From DATGMS01 sp035303945 (GTDB lineage Bacteria > Bacteroidota > Bacteroidia > Cytophagales > Cyclobacteriaceae): a stretch of 64,000 nucleotides of DNA. A program made the translations under genes and the position numbers. The DNA lies in assembly GCA_035303945.1 (NCBI GenBank), contig DATGQZ010000017.1, forward strand, positions 1 through 64,000, read 5' to 3'. Shown one piece after another: positions 1-9,003 of the stretch (positions are counted from its first letter, which is position 1; each line of letters starts with the position of its first letter). A model generated the notes under the pieces. That model had not been told where the DNA came from and ran no database searches. It worked only from the letters and a program-made list of their open reading frames with translations.

Positions 1-1926
1 AGGCTCCTCCGAAATCCTCCATCCAGCTGAGATGGAAGGAAAGGCACCCCATCGGCTATCGGGTGATAACCGGCTGGAACCATCATATCTCATGTTCATC
101 TCCAACAGATAACGCTCGTTATAATTATAGCCTAACCTTCCAAAAAACGATTGAAGCGCCCAGGCATTGCTGGATCCAGAGGCATTCTGAACCGCTGGAC
201 TGCCTGCATTGAGCTCGATCAGCTCGTTGCTCGAGAATCTTTCCCGGTAACCAGTAAGAAACTCATAAGCATTGCTCTCTTGGCTGTAGCCCAGCTGAAG
301 GTTAAAATTATGCTGTTCGTTGATGCTCCTCTCATAGTTGAGGTAAGAGAACAGGTTGGTATAAACATTTTGGGTAGTATTGATGTTCAAACCACGTCCC
401 CCAACGTCCAAATCGGTCATGAATTCACCGGTATGGTAATTATATAGCGGAACCACCGGCCTCCAGTCCTTCGACTTGTCAAAATCCCCAATAATGGCAC
501 CTTTACTGTACCAACGCAAGCCTTTGGCTAACTGAAAATCCGTCCAGACCTGGGCATTGACGGAATGGTCAATCAGTCGGTTTAGCACACCGTTCTCTAC
601 AATAGCCACCGGGTTTTTATTGTTATTCTCGAAATCAAAAGCTTTAAAGGCATACCTCCCGGATCCGTCTGGCAAAAGAGGCCCATAAGTAGGTGCTTGT
701 GATAGGGTGGACAGGAAGGTATCTACCGCACCCTGCCTGGGGTTTTGTCTTTCCCCTCTTTTGAGGGAGAGATTGGTACCAAAGCGGATGTTTTCGTTGA
801 TACCCGAGCTCAAGTTGATACGAAAGTTGTAGCGGCTATAATCAAAACCCTTCATGACGCCCTCTTGATTAACATAACCTAAGGAAACATTATAGGTCGT
901 TAGGTTTTCTCCTCCGTTAAAAGATAGGTAATGGCTGTGAACGGTTGCTGGGTTAAACATGATATCCAGCCAATCGGTATTGGGATAGCGGTTTCTATCC
1001 GATGCATTACGATATTGGTCGATCTGCTCTTGAGAGTACAGGCCGGTAGAAATATTACTGTTGCTTTTGGCTTCATTCCACAGTTCCATATATTCTGCGG
1101 AATTGGTAATAAATTCCGGCATTCTCGAAGGCGTATGCACGCCGATATTCCCATGGTAGTCGATCCGTAATCCCCCTTTACTGCCTGTTTTGGTAGTAAT
1201 CAAGATGACGCCGTTCGCTGCCCGAGAACCATAAATCGAGGCTGATGCAGCATCTTTGAGCACCGATACATTTTCAATATCATTAGGGTCGATATCAGAC
1301 AGGCTCCCCTCCACTCCGTCGATTAGCACCAGGGGGTTGGATCCAGCACCACTAAACGTACCGGGTCCCCTTACCTGTATCCCAATGCCTTCGTCTCCTG
1401 GTTGACCGGAGTTTTGGACTACCCGCACTCCCGGCAGCTGACCCTGCAGCATGGAAGCGGAGTTGGTCACAGGCCGCCGAACCAGCACATCTCCGTCCAC
1501 CGCCGCAACAGCGCCCGTTACATTCACCTTCTTTTGGATACCATAACCCACCACCACAACCTCCTCCAAGGATTTGGTGTCGGGGAGCAGGTGAATATCG
1601 ATAACCCTGCTGCTGTTGACCGGTACTTCTTGAGAGACATAACCTAAGAACGAGAATACTAATACCGCGGCCTGCGGTACATTGGCTAACTCATAGACCC
1701 CGTCAATGTTAGTAACGGTGCCACTAGATGTTCCTTTGATCAGGACACTTACTCCTGGCATCGGATTATCGCTTTCATCGTAAACAGTGCCTGTGACGGA
1801 GCCGACAGGTGAATCCTGCAAAGGAGCGGCGTAACTATTCTCCATCTGGAATAGAAGCAGCAAATAGACTAAGAGTCCATACCACCTGCTAAATCTGATG
1901 GTAAAGCGGTGTAACTTTTTTTCCAT
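1..1926 (-). CDS. SusC/RagA-family TonB-linked outer membrane protein, C-terminus beyond window
   Basis: This is the N-terminal 642 residues of a TonB-dependent outer membrane transporter that would import oligomers with a SusD partner. The ATG at 1926-1924 opens a signal peptide (about residues 1-37), then a carboxypeptidase-regulatory-like domain (about 45-120), the family motif EEVVVVGYG near residue 122, and a plug domain with LVLIDGVEG near 199 and SIYGSRAANGVILITTK near 226-241. The frame is open to base 1, where it reads WRISEEP, a usual mid-barrel motif, so roughly the last third of the barrel lies outside. There is no STN domain, so signalling to an anti-sigma factor is not expected. 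A susD gene would be expected beyond the left edge. Read by translating the reverse strand directly. Confidence 0.93.
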   Translation of the reverse strand, partial: MEKKLHRFTIRFSRWYGLLVYLLLLFQMENSYAAPLQDSPVGSVTGTVYDESDNPMPGVSVLIKGTSSGTVTNIDGVYELANVPQAAVLVFSFLGYVSQEVPVNSSRVIDIHLLPDTKSLEEVVVVGYGIQKKVNVTGAVAAVDGDVLVRRPVTNSASMLQGQLPGVRVVQNSGQPGDEGIGIQVRGPGTFSGAGSNPLVLIDGVEGSLSDIDPNDIENVSVLKDAASASIYGSRAANGVILITTKTGSKGGLRIDYHGNIGVHTPSRMPEFITNSAEYMELWNEAKSNSNISTGLYSQEQIDQYRNASDRNRYPNTDWLDIMFNPATVHSHYLSFNGGENLTTYNVSLGYVNQEGVMKGFDYSRYNFRINLSSGINENIRFGTNLSLKRGERQNPRQGAVDTFLSTLSQAPTYGPLLPDGSGRYAFKAFDFENNNKNPVAIVENGVLNRLIDHSVNAQVWTDFQLAKGLRWYSKGAIIGDFDKSKDWRPVVPLYNYHTGEFMTDLDVGGRGLNINTTQNVYTNLFSYLNYERSINEQHNFNLQLGYSQESNAYEFLTGYRERFSSNELIELNAGSPAVQNASGSSNAWALQSFFGRLGYNYNERYLLEMNMRYDGSSRLSPDSRWGAFPSISAGWRISEEP

Positions 1927-2115
1927 GTTAAGCGGGTTTAGTGTTTGACGTTGTTTTCTCCATCAAATATGTCCAATAGCACCTGATCTGTCAAGAGTCC
2001 CGTATTTTTAAAGAAAGACTTTGAATAATCGGCTTATGACGCATGATATCGTATTAATTGAACTATATTGATATCTAAATGTAGAAAATAAACAAGCTCG
2101 TTCATATTATTTAAC

Positions 2116-2604
2116 ATGAAAAAACTACTCCTCTACCGCCATGCGAAATCCTCTTGGATTGACCCTTTTCAGGAGGATCATCAAAGACCTCTAGCACTCA
2201 GAGGCTTGAGGGATGCCCCTTATATGGCGCAAAGACTGAAGAAGAAGGCCATTTTTCCAGAAACCATCATTTCGTCGGATGCCGAGAGAGCCAAAGCCAC
2301 CGCCTTGATCACCGCCAAAAACCTTCATTTTCCAAAAGATCAAATCCAGTGGAAACGCAGCCTCTACCATGCCTCTGAAACTACTCTGTTAAGGGAAATC
2401 AGAGAGATTGACGACCGGTTCAATATCCTGTTTCTCTTCGGTCATAATCCGGGACTTACGGAATTGGTAAATTTGCTGGGTGCGGACCTCGATAATCTTC
2501 CCACCTGTGGGCAATTTGGCTTCATTTTCAATACGGATCATTGGGCCAATATTGACCAACTCAATGCGAAAGTCTGGTTTTATGATTACCCAAAAAATAC
2601 ATGA
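2116..2604 (+). CDS. SixA-like phosphohistidine phosphatase (histidine phosphatase superfamily)
   Basis: A 162-residue protein of the small SixA branch of the histidine phosphatase (phosphoglycerate-mutase-like) superfamily. The catalytic RHAKSSW motif is at residues 8-14, with the nucleophilic His at 9. The second conserved histidine is in FGHNPGLTELVNLLG near residue 110. The intervening ISSDAERAKATA segment carries the usual arginine. E. coli SixA dephosphorylates the histidine of phosphotransfer domains; the target here is unknown, because Bacteroidota proteins of this type are rarely characterised. It is divergent from the partial susC upstream and convergent with the dehydrogenase downstream, so it looks monocistronic. 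No secretion signal is seen and it should be cytoplasmic. Family call is firm, substrate is not. Confidence 0.85.
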   Translation: MKKLLLYRHAKSSWIDPFQEDHQRPLALRGLRDAPYMAQRLKKKAIFPETIISSDAERAKATALITAKNLHFPKDQIQWKRSLYHASETTLLREIREIDDRFNILFLFGHNPGLTELVNLLGADLDNLPTCGQFGFIFNTDHWANIDQLNAKVWFYDYPKNT

Positions 2605-2817
2605 GGTACGTCGATTGGCCATGAAGTCACAGCCCCTCGCCCCCGCGGCCAAAGAAGCGGGAAAGCAGGTTGCCTTAGCTTTCACCCAACCGGTCAATCT
2701 CTAATAGGGACTACTGTAAATAAATAGAAGCACGAGGGAACATCAGCGAGTAACGAAAAACAAAGGGAGCCGGATCTCGTCAGATGTTGGGCAAAGGAAG
2801 ATCGCCACCTCTCGGAT

Positions 2818-3546
2818 CTAGAACTCCCTCACATCCTGAAGAACCTCCGGAAACCTGTCGGTATGGTTTAACAAATAAATCACCTTCTCCGCTACTTCCT
2901 CCGGACTGCTCAGCTGGTTTTGGGACTTATAGGATCGGAATTTCTCAATATTGCTGAAGTTGTCTTCCGAAGCCGATCTGATTTCAGCCTGCATGGAAGT
3001 ATCAATAATCCCAGGCGACAGGGCGTAATACTTTATTCCCAGTCGCCGAAGCTTCGACTCCTCCTCCGCCACTAATGACAGCTGGTTGAGCGCCGCCTTG
3101 GAACTACAGTATCCCGACCAGCCATCAATGGCTTTAGCAGCCGCACCTGAACTGATATTGACCACCACCTTTTTACCCTCCATATGATGATACCTCTTGA
3201 CGAATTCATTCATCAACAAGGCGGGGGCAATGATGTTGATGGTCTGGATTCTTTGGATTCCGAGAGCATCGAGATTTCCTAATGGTGCAATTTCACCAAT
3301 CCATCCGGCATTGTTGATAAGAAAGATCTCTTGATATTCACCTTCGGGAAATACCTTATCCATTTGACTGATCAATAAAGCGCTGTCGGATAGGTCAAGC
3401 TCAACAGGACGAAAATTATCCCGTTCGCCCATTACCGACCTAGAGATTCCAACTATAAGATTTTGATCTGACTGGATCAATTGGTCAACCAGTGCCTTAC
3501 CTAAGCCCTTGCTTGAACCTGTGATGATATAAAGTGACTTTTTCAT
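2818..3546 (-). CDS. Short-chain dehydrogenase/reductase (SDR), benzil/sepiapterin reductase-like
   Basis: A 242-residue classical SDR. The NAD(P)-binding TGSSKGLG motif spans residues 9-16, NNAG is at 78-81, the catalytic Ser lies in ISSG (131-134), and the YxxxK pair is Tyr146/Lys150. The N-terminal pattern and the insertion-free length resemble the YueD benzil reductase/sepiapterin reductase group, which reduces carbonyls with NADPH; the actual substrate cannot be read from sequence. The start ATG sits only 8 bases beyond the T-tract of the hslU terminator, so this gene may depend on read-through from lon-hslU or on a promoter inside that terminator. Cytoplasmic, no membrane segment. Confidence 0.85.
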   Translation of the reverse strand: MKKSLYIITGSSKGLGKALVDQLIQSDQNLIVGISRSVMGERDNFRPVELDLSDSALLISQMDKVFPEGEYQEIFLINNAGWIGEIAPLGNLDALGIQRIQTINIIAPALLMNEFVKRYHHMEGKKVVVNISSGAAAKAIDGWSGYCSSKAALNQLSLVAEEESKLRRLGIKYYALSPGIIDTSMQAEIRSASEDNFSNIEKFRSYKSQNQLSSPEEVAEKVIYLLNHTDRFPEVLQDVREF

Positions 3547-3553
3547 ACGTATC

Positions 3554-3590
3554 CAAAAAAAATCGGCAGCCGTCCAAGACAGCCGCCGAT
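3554..3590 (-). terminator. Intrinsic terminator after hslU
   Basis: On the minus strand an ATCGGCGGC/GGCTGCCGAT hairpin (3562-3590) is followed directly by eight T residues (3554-3561). It lies 15 bases after the hslU stop and should end the lon-hslU transcript. Confidence 0.75.
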
Positions 3591-3604
3591 GTAATACCCC
3601 TATG

Positions 3605-4999
3605 TTACAAGATGTACTGAGAGAGATCTTTGTTCTGAACCAACGAACTCAGCCTCTCCTCCACCATTTCCTTCGTGATCATGATTTTCGAATTCGCTTG
3701 AATGTTGTCTGGCACCTCGTATAGGAAATCGTTGAGCAAGTGACTCATTACCGTATGCAACCTCCTTGCACCGATGTTTTCAACCTCTTCGTTTATCCTA
3801 AATGCCAATTTGGCAATCTCTTCAATCGCATCATCCGTGTATTCCAAATACACCTCCTCTGCCTCAAACAAAGCCTGATACTGCTTTGTCAAAGCGTTTT
3901 TAGGCTCCTTCAAGATTCTGGAGAAATCCTCCTGGGTCAGGCTGCTTAATTCTACCCTGATCGGGAAACGACCCTGCAGTTCGGGAATCAAATCAGAAGG
4001 CTTACTCACGTGAAAGGCACCAGCTGCAATAAACAATACGTGGTCGGTATGCACCAGACCGTATTTGGTATTGACTGCACTTCCTTCCACTATCGGCAAC
4101 AGGTCACGCTGCACGCCCTCGCGACTTACATCAGGACCACCGCCGCCTTTACCGTTTTTAGAAGCTACTTTGTCTATCTCATCAATAAAGATAATCCCAT
4201 TATTTTCCGCCAGATGAATGGCCTCCTCCTTCACTTCGTCAAAATCAATTAGCTTGGCTGCCTCATCCTCCATCAAAATCTTCCGGGCCTCCCGGATGGT
4301 CACCTTTCTTTTCTTGGTGGTTTTGGGCATCATATTGCTCAGCATATCCTGAAGACCGGCCATGCTGGCATCGTCAATCATGCCGTTGCCGATCATGCCA
4401 ATCCCCGAGGGCATGGCTTGCTTGACATTGATTTCTATCTTACGCTCCTCCAGTTCACCATTTCTGAGCTTTTCACGGAATCTCTCCCTTGTTTTTTCGT
4501 TGAGCTCCTGCTCAGAAGCCTTATCCGGATCGAAATTGCCGGAGCTGCTTGTAGTGGAAAAAGTGGGAGCCTTCACTGGGGGGATCAGGATGTCCAAAAG
4601 AATATCTTCTACGATCAGCGAAGCCTTCTCCTTCACTTCTTCGTTCTTGGCCGCCCTCACCAAATTGATAGACTGTTCTACCAGATCCCTTACCATGCTC
4701 TCCACATCCCTCCCTACATAACCTACTTCAGTAAATTTGGAGGCCTCCACTTTCGTAAAAGGGGCATTGGCAATCTTGGCCAGCCGCCTGGCAATTTCTG
4801 TTTTACCCACACCGGTACTACCGATCATGAGTATATTATTGGGAACAATATCTTTTTGTAGATCCGATTTGACCATCAGTCGCCGGATCCTGTTCCGTAA
4901 GGCTATGGCTACATTTCTTTTGGCATCATCCTGTCCGATAATATACTTGTCCAACTCAGCAACAATCTGCCTGGGTGTCAAATGATTGATTCCTTTCAT
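3605..4999 (-). CDS. hslU: HslU, ATPase subunit of the HslUV protease
   Basis: A 464-residue AAA+ unfoldase that forms the hexameric cap of the HslV peptidase. The start MKGINHLTPRQIV at 4999 is chosen because it matches the family N-terminus; an in-frame upstream start would add 17 unconserved residues inside lon. Walker A GSTGVGKT is at 60-67, Walker B IIFIDEIDK follows the I-domain, and the C-terminus SQYIL is the hydrophobic tail that inserts into HslV. The ATG lies one base after the lon stop codon, so the two genes are co-transcribed and probably translationally coupled. No hslV gene is visible in the window, so the partner must be encoded elsewhere. A strong terminator follows. Confidence 0.96.
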   Translation of the reverse strand: MKGINHLTPRQIVAELDKYIIGQDDAKRNVAIALRNRIRRLMVKSDLQKDIVPNNILMIGSTGVGKTEIARRLAKIANAPFTKVEASKFTEVGYVGRDVESMVRDLVEQSINLVRAAKNEEVKEKASLIVEDILLDILIPPVKAPTFSTTSSSGNFDPDKASEQELNEKTRERFREKLRNGELEERKIEINVKQAMPSGIGMIGNGMIDDASMAGLQDMLSNMMPKTTKKRKVTIREARKILMEDEAAKLIDFDEVKEEAIHLAENNGIIFIDEIDKVASKNGKGGGGPDVSREGVQRDLLPIVEGSAVNTKYGLVHTDHVLFIAAGAFHVSKPSDLIPELQGRFPIRVELSSLTQEDFSRILKEPKNALTKQYQALFEAEEVYLEYTDDAIEEIAKLAFRINEEVENIGARRLHTVMSHLLNDFLYEVPDNIQANSKIMITKEMVEERLSSLVQNKDLSQYIL

Positions 5000-5000
5000 A

Positions 5001-7481
5001 TTATTTTTCTTCGGTATTAGCTTCTTTCTCGAATACAAATTCAATGGCATCTTCCACCTTGTCTTCCAGAAGAGCTATATCCAAAACTTCCTTTACAGTT
5101 TCCACAAAATGGAATTTCACGCCTTCCAGATAGTTTTGATCTATTTCTTCAATGTCCTTCTGGTTGCGATTACAAAGAATGATTTCCTCAATGCCAGCCC
5201 TCTTGGCGGCAAGGATCTTCTCTTTAATTCCTCCTACCGGCATGACCCGACCTCTTAGGGTAATTTCCCCGGTCATGGCAATTTTAGGCTTCACCTTTCT
5301 TTGGGTGTACACCGAGGCGATGGCGGTCAGCATGGTCACCCCAGCGGATGGACCATCTTTAGGTACGGCCCCTGCAGGCACATGCACGTGTAAGTCGTAT
5401 TGTTCGAACACACGATGGTCGATGCCGAGCTTGTGGGCTTTGGATCTCAGCAACGAAATCGCCGCCATGGCCGACTCCTTCATCACATCCCCCAGCTGTC
5501 CGGATAGCGTGAGCTTGCCCTTACCCCTACTCAACGAAGTTTCAATGAATAGGATTTCACCACCTACAGAAGTCCAAGCCAACCCTGTCACTACTCCAGC
5601 CACACTATTGTCCTGATAAATTTCCTTGTCAAAAATCTCTCCGCCGAGGATTTTCCGCACGGATTGGGGAGTAATCTTTTTTTGGTAGCTTTCTTCCATA
5701 GCAATGGATTTGGCTACATTTCGAATTACTTTTCCAATTTGTCGTTCTAGGTTTCTCACACCGGATTCCCGCGTATAATCCTCTATGATTTTCACAATGG
5801 CATCGCGGTCAAAGGTGATATCTTTCCCTTTGACTCCGTGTTCTTTCCGCTGTTTTGGAATCAGGTTCTTCTTGGCAATCTCTACCTTCTCCTCCAGCGT
5901 ATATCCGGTCACCTCAATAATTTCCATCCTGTCCCTTAAGGCAGGCTGAATGGTCTCCAGTGAGTTGGCAGTGGCTATAAACAACACCTTCGAGAGGTCA
6001 TACTCTACCTCCAGGTAGTTGTCGGTGAAGGAGTTATTCTGCTCGGGATCCAGCACTTCCAAGAAAGCAGAAGATGGATCACCCCGAAAATCGGAACTCA
6101 ATTTGTCTATTTCATCCAAAACAAAGACAGGGTTCGAGGTTTTTACCTTTTTCATGTTTTGGATAATCTTACCGGGCATGGCACCCACATAAGTTTTTCT
6201 ATGTCCGCGGATCTCCGCCTCATCATGTAACCCGCCGAGCGACATCCGGACGTACTTACGACCTAGTGCTTTTGCAATTGATTTACCCAAGGATGTTTTG
6301 CCTACGCCGGGAGGTCCGTACAGGCACAAAATCGGTCCCCTTAGATCATTCTTGAGTTTGAGCACCGCGAGATATTCAATGATGCGGTCCTTCACTTTTT
6401 CCAAACCATAATGATCTTTATCCAAAATGGCCTTGGCCCGTTTTAGGTCGAAGTTATCCGTGGTGTATTCGTTCCAAGGCAACTCGACCATGATTTCGGC
6501 ATAGTTGAGGGCGATGGGATACTCTGCCGCAGAGGGATTGATCCTCGCTAGTTTATCCACCTCCTTTTCAAAGTGCCGGGCGATTTCCTTGGACCATTTT
6601 TTCTTCTTCCCCTTCAGTTTAAGCTCCTCGATGTCTTTTTCAGGCCCCTCTTCCCCTAACTCGGTTTGAAGGACTTTCATCTGCTGCCGGAGGAAATAAT
6701 CGCGCTGCTGCTGATCGATGTCCGTATGCACTTTCTTCTGGATCTCGCTTTTCAGCTCCAGCATCTGGATATCTTTCATCATATATTCCAGCAACAGCGT
6801 AGCCCGCTCTATCCCATCATTGATTTCTAGCAGCCGCTGTTTTGCCTCCACCGGGGCGTTGATATTGGAGGAGAGAAAATGGGTGAGAAATGGGGTATTG
6901 TCAATGTTGTCCAAAGCAATCTGCGCCTCCCGGGGGATTTCCGGATTGAGTAGCAGAATCTTTGCCGCGGCGTCCTTGAGAGAGTCCTCCAAAGCCTCTA
7001 TGCGCTTATTTTCTTTCGGAAAATACTCTTCCAGATAGTTTACCCGCGCCTGGAAATACGGTTCCTCGGCAATCTCCTCTGTTATTTCAAAACGTTTCTT
7101 TCCCTGAATGATGATGGTCGTGTTGCCGTCAGGCAGGATAATCATCTTGATGATCTTGGCGACGGTGCCCACATGGTAAATATCCCCCCAAGAAGGGTCA
7201 TCATTGTTGTGTTGAATCTGCGCGCAAACACCAATCAACTTATCCCCTTTTTGGGCCTTCTTCACCAACTTGATCGAGCGCTGTCGGCCCACTGTAATAG
7301 GAATAACCACACCAGGAAACAATACCGTGTTGCGAACGGAAAGGATGGGAATAATATCAGGAAATTGGTCAGGCTGGACTTGATCTTCGTCCTCATCAGT
7401 GATCAACTGGATCATCTCGCCTTCCTCCTGAAAGTCCCCTAATAGCAAAGAATGATATAATGGATTTTTATATTGATTCAT
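5001..7481 (-). CDS. lon: Lon ATP-dependent serine protease
   Basis: An 826-residue homo-oligomeric AAA+ protease that degrades damaged and regulatory proteins in the cytoplasm. The LON substrate-binding domain starts near residue 45 (IPILSVRNTVLFPGVVIP). A coiled-coil region follows, then Walker A GPPGVGKTS near 388 and Walker B FVLDEIDK. The C-terminal protease domain has the Ser/Lys dyad: Ser in PKDGPSAGVT near 711 and Lys in GGIKEK near 751. Length is normal for Bacteroidota Lon, with an acidic N-terminal extension (residues 25-36). It is the promoter-proximal gene of a lon-hslU pair, which puts two ATP-dependent proteolytic activities under one transcript. The 5' region lies just below a hairpin at 7527-7555. 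Confidence 0.97.
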   Translation of the reverse strand: MNQYKNPLYHSLLLGDFQEEGEMIQLITDEDEDQVQPDQFPDIIPILSVRNTVLFPGVVIPITVGRQRSIKLVKKAQKGDKLIGVCAQIQHNNDDPSWGDIYHVGTVAKIIKMIILPDGNTTIIIQGKKRFEITEEIAEEPYFQARVNYLEEYFPKENKRIEALEDSLKDAAAKILLLNPEIPREAQIALDNIDNTPFLTHFLSSNINAPVEAKQRLLEINDGIERATLLLEYMMKDIQMLELKSEIQKKVHTDIDQQQRDYFLRQQMKVLQTELGEEGPEKDIEELKLKGKKKKWSKEIARHFEKEVDKLARINPSAAEYPIALNYAEIMVELPWNEYTTDNFDLKRAKAILDKDHYGLEKVKDRIIEYLAVLKLKNDLRGPILCLYGPPGVGKTSLGKSIAKALGRKYVRMSLGGLHDEAEIRGHRKTYVGAMPGKIIQNMKKVKTSNPVFVLDEIDKLSSDFRGDPSSAFLEVLDPEQNNSFTDNYLEVEYDLSKVLFIATANSLETIQPALRDRMEIIEVTGYTLEEKVEIAKKNLIPKQRKEHGVKGKDITFDRDAIVKIIEDYTRESGVRNLERQIGKVIRNVAKSIAMEESYQKKITPQSVRKILGGEIFDKEIYQDNSVAGVVTGLAWTSVGGEILFIETSLSRGKGKLTLSGQLGDVMKESAMAAISLLRSKAHKLGIDHRVFEQYDLHVHVPAGAVPKDGPSAGVTMLTAIASVYTQRKVKPKIAMTGEITLRGRVMPVGGIKEKILAAKRAGIEEIILCNRNQKDIEEIDQNYLEGVKFHFVETVKEVLDIALLEDKVEDAIEFVFEKEANTEEK

Positions 7482-7526
7482 AGAGACAGATTGACTGTTA
7501 AATTGTCAAATTGACGTAAAATAAGA

Positions 7527-7555
7527 GAAGAACCTTTAATGATTAAAGGTTCTTC
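7527..7555 (-). terminator. Candidate terminator between rseP and lon
   Basis: A perfect 13-bp inverted repeat (GAAGAACCTTTAA and its complement, 3-base loop) is followed on the minus strand by TCTTATTTTA. It sits 127 bases after the rseP stop and 46 bases before the lon start, so it most likely closes dxr-rseP. The U-tract is interrupted, which lowers confidence. Confidence 0.55.
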
Positions 7556-7599
7556 CAATAGGCTCAATGGACATGCCAAAGATCATTTTGAAACATATT

Positions 7600-7646
7600 G
7601 GCAGTCCGGGTAAAAAAATGACAGCTGAAATTGAAGAAGGACTGCC
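7600..7646. other. Long-loop inverted repeat downstream of rseP
   Basis: GGCAGTCC at 7600-7607 pairs perfectly with GGACTGCC at 7639-7646 across a 31-base loop. It is in the rseP 3' untranslated region. No T-tract follows, so it is not an obvious terminator; function is unknown. Confidence 0.3.
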
Positions 7647-7681
7647 GATTGTTTTGCCTTCCCCCCTCACTACATCCTCTT

Positions 7682-9001
7682 TTAACCTCCTGTAAATAAT
7701 TTCAAAATATCATTCCCTATGGCAAAAACCATTAAGGCCAACAGCAAGACCATACCCACTTTTTGGGCATTTTCAAGGAACTGTTCAGACGGCGCACGGC
7801 CAGAAATCATTTCATACAGCAAGAACACTACGTGGCCTCCATCCAGTGCAGGAATAGGCAATAGGTTCATAAAGGCCAGAATCATAGAGATTAATCCGGT
7901 CATCGACCAGAATTTGACCCAATCCCAAGTGGTTCCGTAGATCTTCGCTATGCCGATTGGTCCGCTGATATTGGTGGCCGATACCTCTCCCGTAAACATC
8001 TTGCCCATTGCCTTTGCATTTAGAATGACCACAGCAAAAGCCCGCTCGGTTCCTTTCGGAATGGATTCAGCAAAACTGTATTTTTTCCTTACCGGCTCCA
8101 GCAAGGGATTCACCGCAATACCGATGGTGCCGTCTTCCCGCACCGCCACCGAACGGTTGAGCACTTCATCCCCCCGTTGTACGGTCAGCGCCACTTCTTG
8201 ATTGGCATAAACATCTAAGGCATCCTGCAATTCATCAAAGTAATGGATCTCCCGGTCATTCACAGCAATAATCCTGTCACCTTGTTGAAGATCAATTTGC
8301 GAAGCCGGACCGTCAGGTGCTATCTGAAATATATCAAAAGGATAACGGATGTCAATAAAGTTTGACATGCTTTTTTCATTGGAGAAGGAGTTAATAAAGC
8401 CCCTCGGGATTTCGATCTTTAGCCGCTCTCCGTTTCTTTCCACCGTATAATATCCTCCACTACTCAACAAAGCATCGCCGCTGCTCAGGTCATTGAGGCT
8501 TTCATAGGGCATCCCATTAATATCCAATATCTTGTCACCGTCCTGAAAACCAATTTGTTCCCCTATTTCATAAGCAACAATGCCATGTTCAATGACTTGA
8601 TCCCTGGAAAAGAAAGTTTCTCCCCTATCATATACCAGGAAGATAAAGATGATAATCCCGGTCACAATATTCACGGTGACCCCGCCTAACATCACAATCA
8701 GTCTTTGCCAGGCCGGCTTGGCCCGGAATTCCCAAGGCTGTGGTTCGGAAGCAAGCTGTTCGGTATCCATGGACTCGTCCACCATACCGGAGATTTTCAC
8801 AAAGCCTCCTAAAGGAATTGCTCCCAAAGAATACTCTGTTTCTCCCCATTTAAAGCCTACAATTTTGGGAGGGAAGCCGATAGAGAACTTCTCTACACGC
8901 ATCCCAAACATCTTAGCGGTAAGCAGGTGGCCCAATTCGTGCAGCCCCACCAATATTGAGAGGCCCAGCAACAACTGCCCCACCATTACTAAAGTATCCA
9001 T
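7682..9001 (-). CDS. rseP: RseP-type site-2 intramembrane zinc metalloprotease
   Basis: A 439-residue inner membrane protease that cleaves transmembrane segments, in other bacteria those of anti-sigma factors. HELGH at residues 21-25 lies in the first membrane segment and supplies two zinc ligands; the third is the Asp in NLLPIPALDGGH near residue 387 in a later membrane segment. Two periplasmic PDZ domains lie between (about 130-210 and 215-300), where the family often has one or two. Membrane segments are clear at 5-27, near 102-123, 360-385 and 415-435. It starts 2 bases after the dxr stop, so the pair is one operon. Given the FecR-type anti-sigma factor encoded elsewhere in this window, that protein is a conceivable substrate, but this is inference only. 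Confidence 0.93.
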   Translation of the reverse strand: MDTLVMVGQLLLGLSILVGLHELGHLLTAKMFGMRVEKFSIGFPPKIVGFKWGETEYSLGAIPLGGFVKISGMVDESMDTEQLASEPQPWEFRAKPAWQRLIVMLGGVTVNIVTGIIIFIFLVYDRGETFFSRDQVIEHGIVAYEIGEQIGFQDGDKILDINGMPYESLNDLSSGDALLSSGGYYTVERNGERLKIEIPRGFINSFSNEKSMSNFIDIRYPFDIFQIAPDGPASQIDLQQGDRIIAVNDREIHYFDELQDALDVYANQEVALTVQRGDEVLNRSVAVREDGTIGIAVNPLLEPVRKKYSFAESIPKGTERAFAVVILNAKAMGKMFTGEVSATNISGPIGIAKIYGTTWDWVKFWSMTGLISMILAFMNLLPIPALDGGHVVFLLYEMISGRAPSEQFLENAQKVGMVLLLALMVFAIGNDILKLFTGG

Positions 9002-9003
9002 TA

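Noticed and set aside
151..1647. Plus-strand open frames under the partial susC
   Set aside because: They are antisense to a clearly coding SusC frame and show no protein features.
7572..7694. 40-codon open frame between lon and rseP
   Set aside because: Too short, and no similarity or start signals; it runs into the rseP end.
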